From Montifringilla adamsi (Eukaryota; Chordata; Aves; Passeriformes; Passeridae), in the NCBI GenBank assembly GCA_017590115.1, contig JAGGNK010010226.1, positions 4,499,732 through 4,563,731 on the forward strand: 64,000 nucleotides of DNA, read 5' to 3'. The position numbers and the translations under genes were made by a program. How positions within the stretch are numbered: position 1 is the stretch's first letter; the number at the start of each line of letters is the position of its first letter. Positions 63,104 through 64,000 of this stretch are shown here, in pieces. The notes under the pieces are model-generated. The model made no database searches. It had not been told where the DNA came from and worked only from the letters and a program-made list of their open reading frames with translations.

Positions 63104-63573
63104 GACATGAAAGAACAGGGACTATGTCCAGAAAAGGGAAACAGAGCTGGTGAAGGGTCTAGAGCACAAGACTCATGAGGACTGGCTGTGGAAACTGGGG
63201 GTGTTTAGCCTGCAGAAAAGGAGGCTCAGAGAGGACCTTACCTGAAAAAAGTTGTTGAGGGTTGATGAGTTGAGGGTCAGTCTCTTCTCTCTCAGTTACA
63301 AACAATAGGACAAGAGGAAATGGCCTCAGGTTGTGCCAAGGAAGGTTTAGCTTGGATATTCCAAAAAATTTCTTCACCAAGTGTTATCAAGTGATGGAAC
63401 AGGCTGCTCAGAGATGTGGTGGAGTCACCATGCCTGAAGGTATTTGAAAGTTGTTCAAATGTGATTCTTAGGGACACAGTTTAGTGGTGGGCTTAACAGT
63501 GCTGGGTTAACTCTTGGAGTCTATTAACTTAAAATAATTTTTCCAACCCAAATATTTCTATGATTCTGTGATC
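63104..63573 (+). mobile_element. CR1 LINE, 5'-truncated 3' end
   Basis: About 470 bases follow the end of an avian CR1 in order: GTTTAGCCTGCAGAAAAGG and GGAGGCTCAGAGAGGACCTT (end of ORF2), then AGGACAAGAGGAAATGGCCT, GGAACAGGCTGCTCAGAGA, GGTGGAGTCACCATGCCTG, TTTAGTGGTGG, and a terminal TTCCAACCC ... TATGATTCTGTGAT. Truncated at its 5' side near 63104, as usual for CR1. Divergence is moderate, with small indels (for example in the stretch after 63243) and no intact frame. The ending without poly(A) is typical for CR1. Confidence 0.92.
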
Positions 63574-64000
63574 TAAGCAGAGTTCAGCACCTCTGTTTAA
63601 ATTTTGTGTTGCACAGTAAACACAGATGATTATCCTGTGACACAGAGAATGAAATCCTCAATCATGGACAGCCAATTGTTGGGCTAAGCATTAGACTCTC
63701 TCTCCTAATGCACACAGAATGTACATTTAAAAGGAGAATAAATTGTGAAATGGCATAGAAAATACTCAAATGTTCCTTGACTCATAGCTAGCTGGGGATT
63801 AGATTATTTAATAAGAAATTTATCGTGCTTCTGTAGAACTGCTTGTTAGGTCACATATTACAAACTTGGAAAAGCTGCTAGGAAAAAAAAAATCAAGAAA
63901 TCAATTTCTAGTCCCTGTGGTGATATATTCTAAGTGTGAACTGTGTTATGCCTGGGGAGCACAGATTTCAACCTTAAATAGAAAAATTCTGGCTTGTCTT
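63574..64000. other. Unique non-coding DNA
   Basis: Nothing recognisable after the CR1 end. Contains one A9 run near 63881. Confidence 0.55.

Noticed and set aside
62915..63178. 87-codon plus-strand frame near the window end
   Set aside because: Its 3' part lies in the CR1 3' end and the 5' part has no recognisable content.
1..64000. Bacterial-type systems (operons, CRISPR arrays, phage genes)
   Set aside because: Base composition, vertebrate repeats and the lack of long tightly packed frames show vertebrate nuclear DNA. No regularly spaced direct repeats of CRISPR type were seen.

Overview
The window looks like AT-rich, gene-poor nuclear DNA from a songbird (order Passeriformes, probably an oscine). 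The main evidence is a SINE at 48281-48424 with a tRNA-Ile-like head joined to a CR1-like 3' tail. That is the architecture of the TguSINE1 family, and the SINE families of this design known to me are confined to passerines. CR1 LINE 3' ends (5102-5160 and 63104-63573), a block I recognise as a dispersed avian endogenous-retrovirus repeat (7740-8345), and two eroded MIR/CORE-SINE copies (40228-40362, 56740-56896) also fit an avian genome. The species cannot be named from this sequence.

I found no protein-coding exon, classical tRNA, rRNA or snRNA gene, or CpG island that I can defend. The open frames are short and scattered over all six frames. Many run through poly(A)/poly(T) tracts or tetra- and trinucleotide repeats, and none shows a family I recognise. 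The stretch could be intergenic (a gene desert) or lie inside a very long intron; the sequence alone does not decide.

Layout. 1-5 kb is unique AT-rich DNA ending in a CR1 tail with a perfect small hairpin just upstream. 5-8.4 kb is unique DNA followed by the ERV-derived block. 8.4-17.4 kb holds inverted repeats, poly(A)/poly(T) and A/C-rich tracts, an 80-bp repeat pair I cannot assign (14229-14308 and 16496-16575), and a 79-bp tandem duplication (16072-16230). 17.4-24.2 kb has T/G-rich and A/C-rich tracts and a GATA microsatellite. 24.2-40 kb is mostly unique, with a cluster of K50-homeodomain-type motifs (27180-27237) and a LINE reverse-transcriptase scrap (about 34040). 40-49 kb has a MIR copy, two ATT microsatellites, a purine-biased stretch, a sequencing-adapter artefact and the passerine SINE. 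49-64 kb has an AT dinucleotide tract, a very AT-rich stretch, a perfect 24-bp palindrome, a second MIR copy, a CTCF-like motif and a CR1 3' end.

The most decisive single observation is technical. At 46240-46269 the sequence matches the distal part of an Illumina TruSeq-style adapter (CAGTCAC, 8 index-like bases, ATCTCGTATGCCGTC). It is followed by poly(A) and flanked by a near-duplicate of the same local sequence, which indicates an assembly or gap-fill error. I did not find a new gene system. The best biological leads are the unassigned 80-bp repeat pair, the regulatory-looking motif cluster and the AT-rich block.
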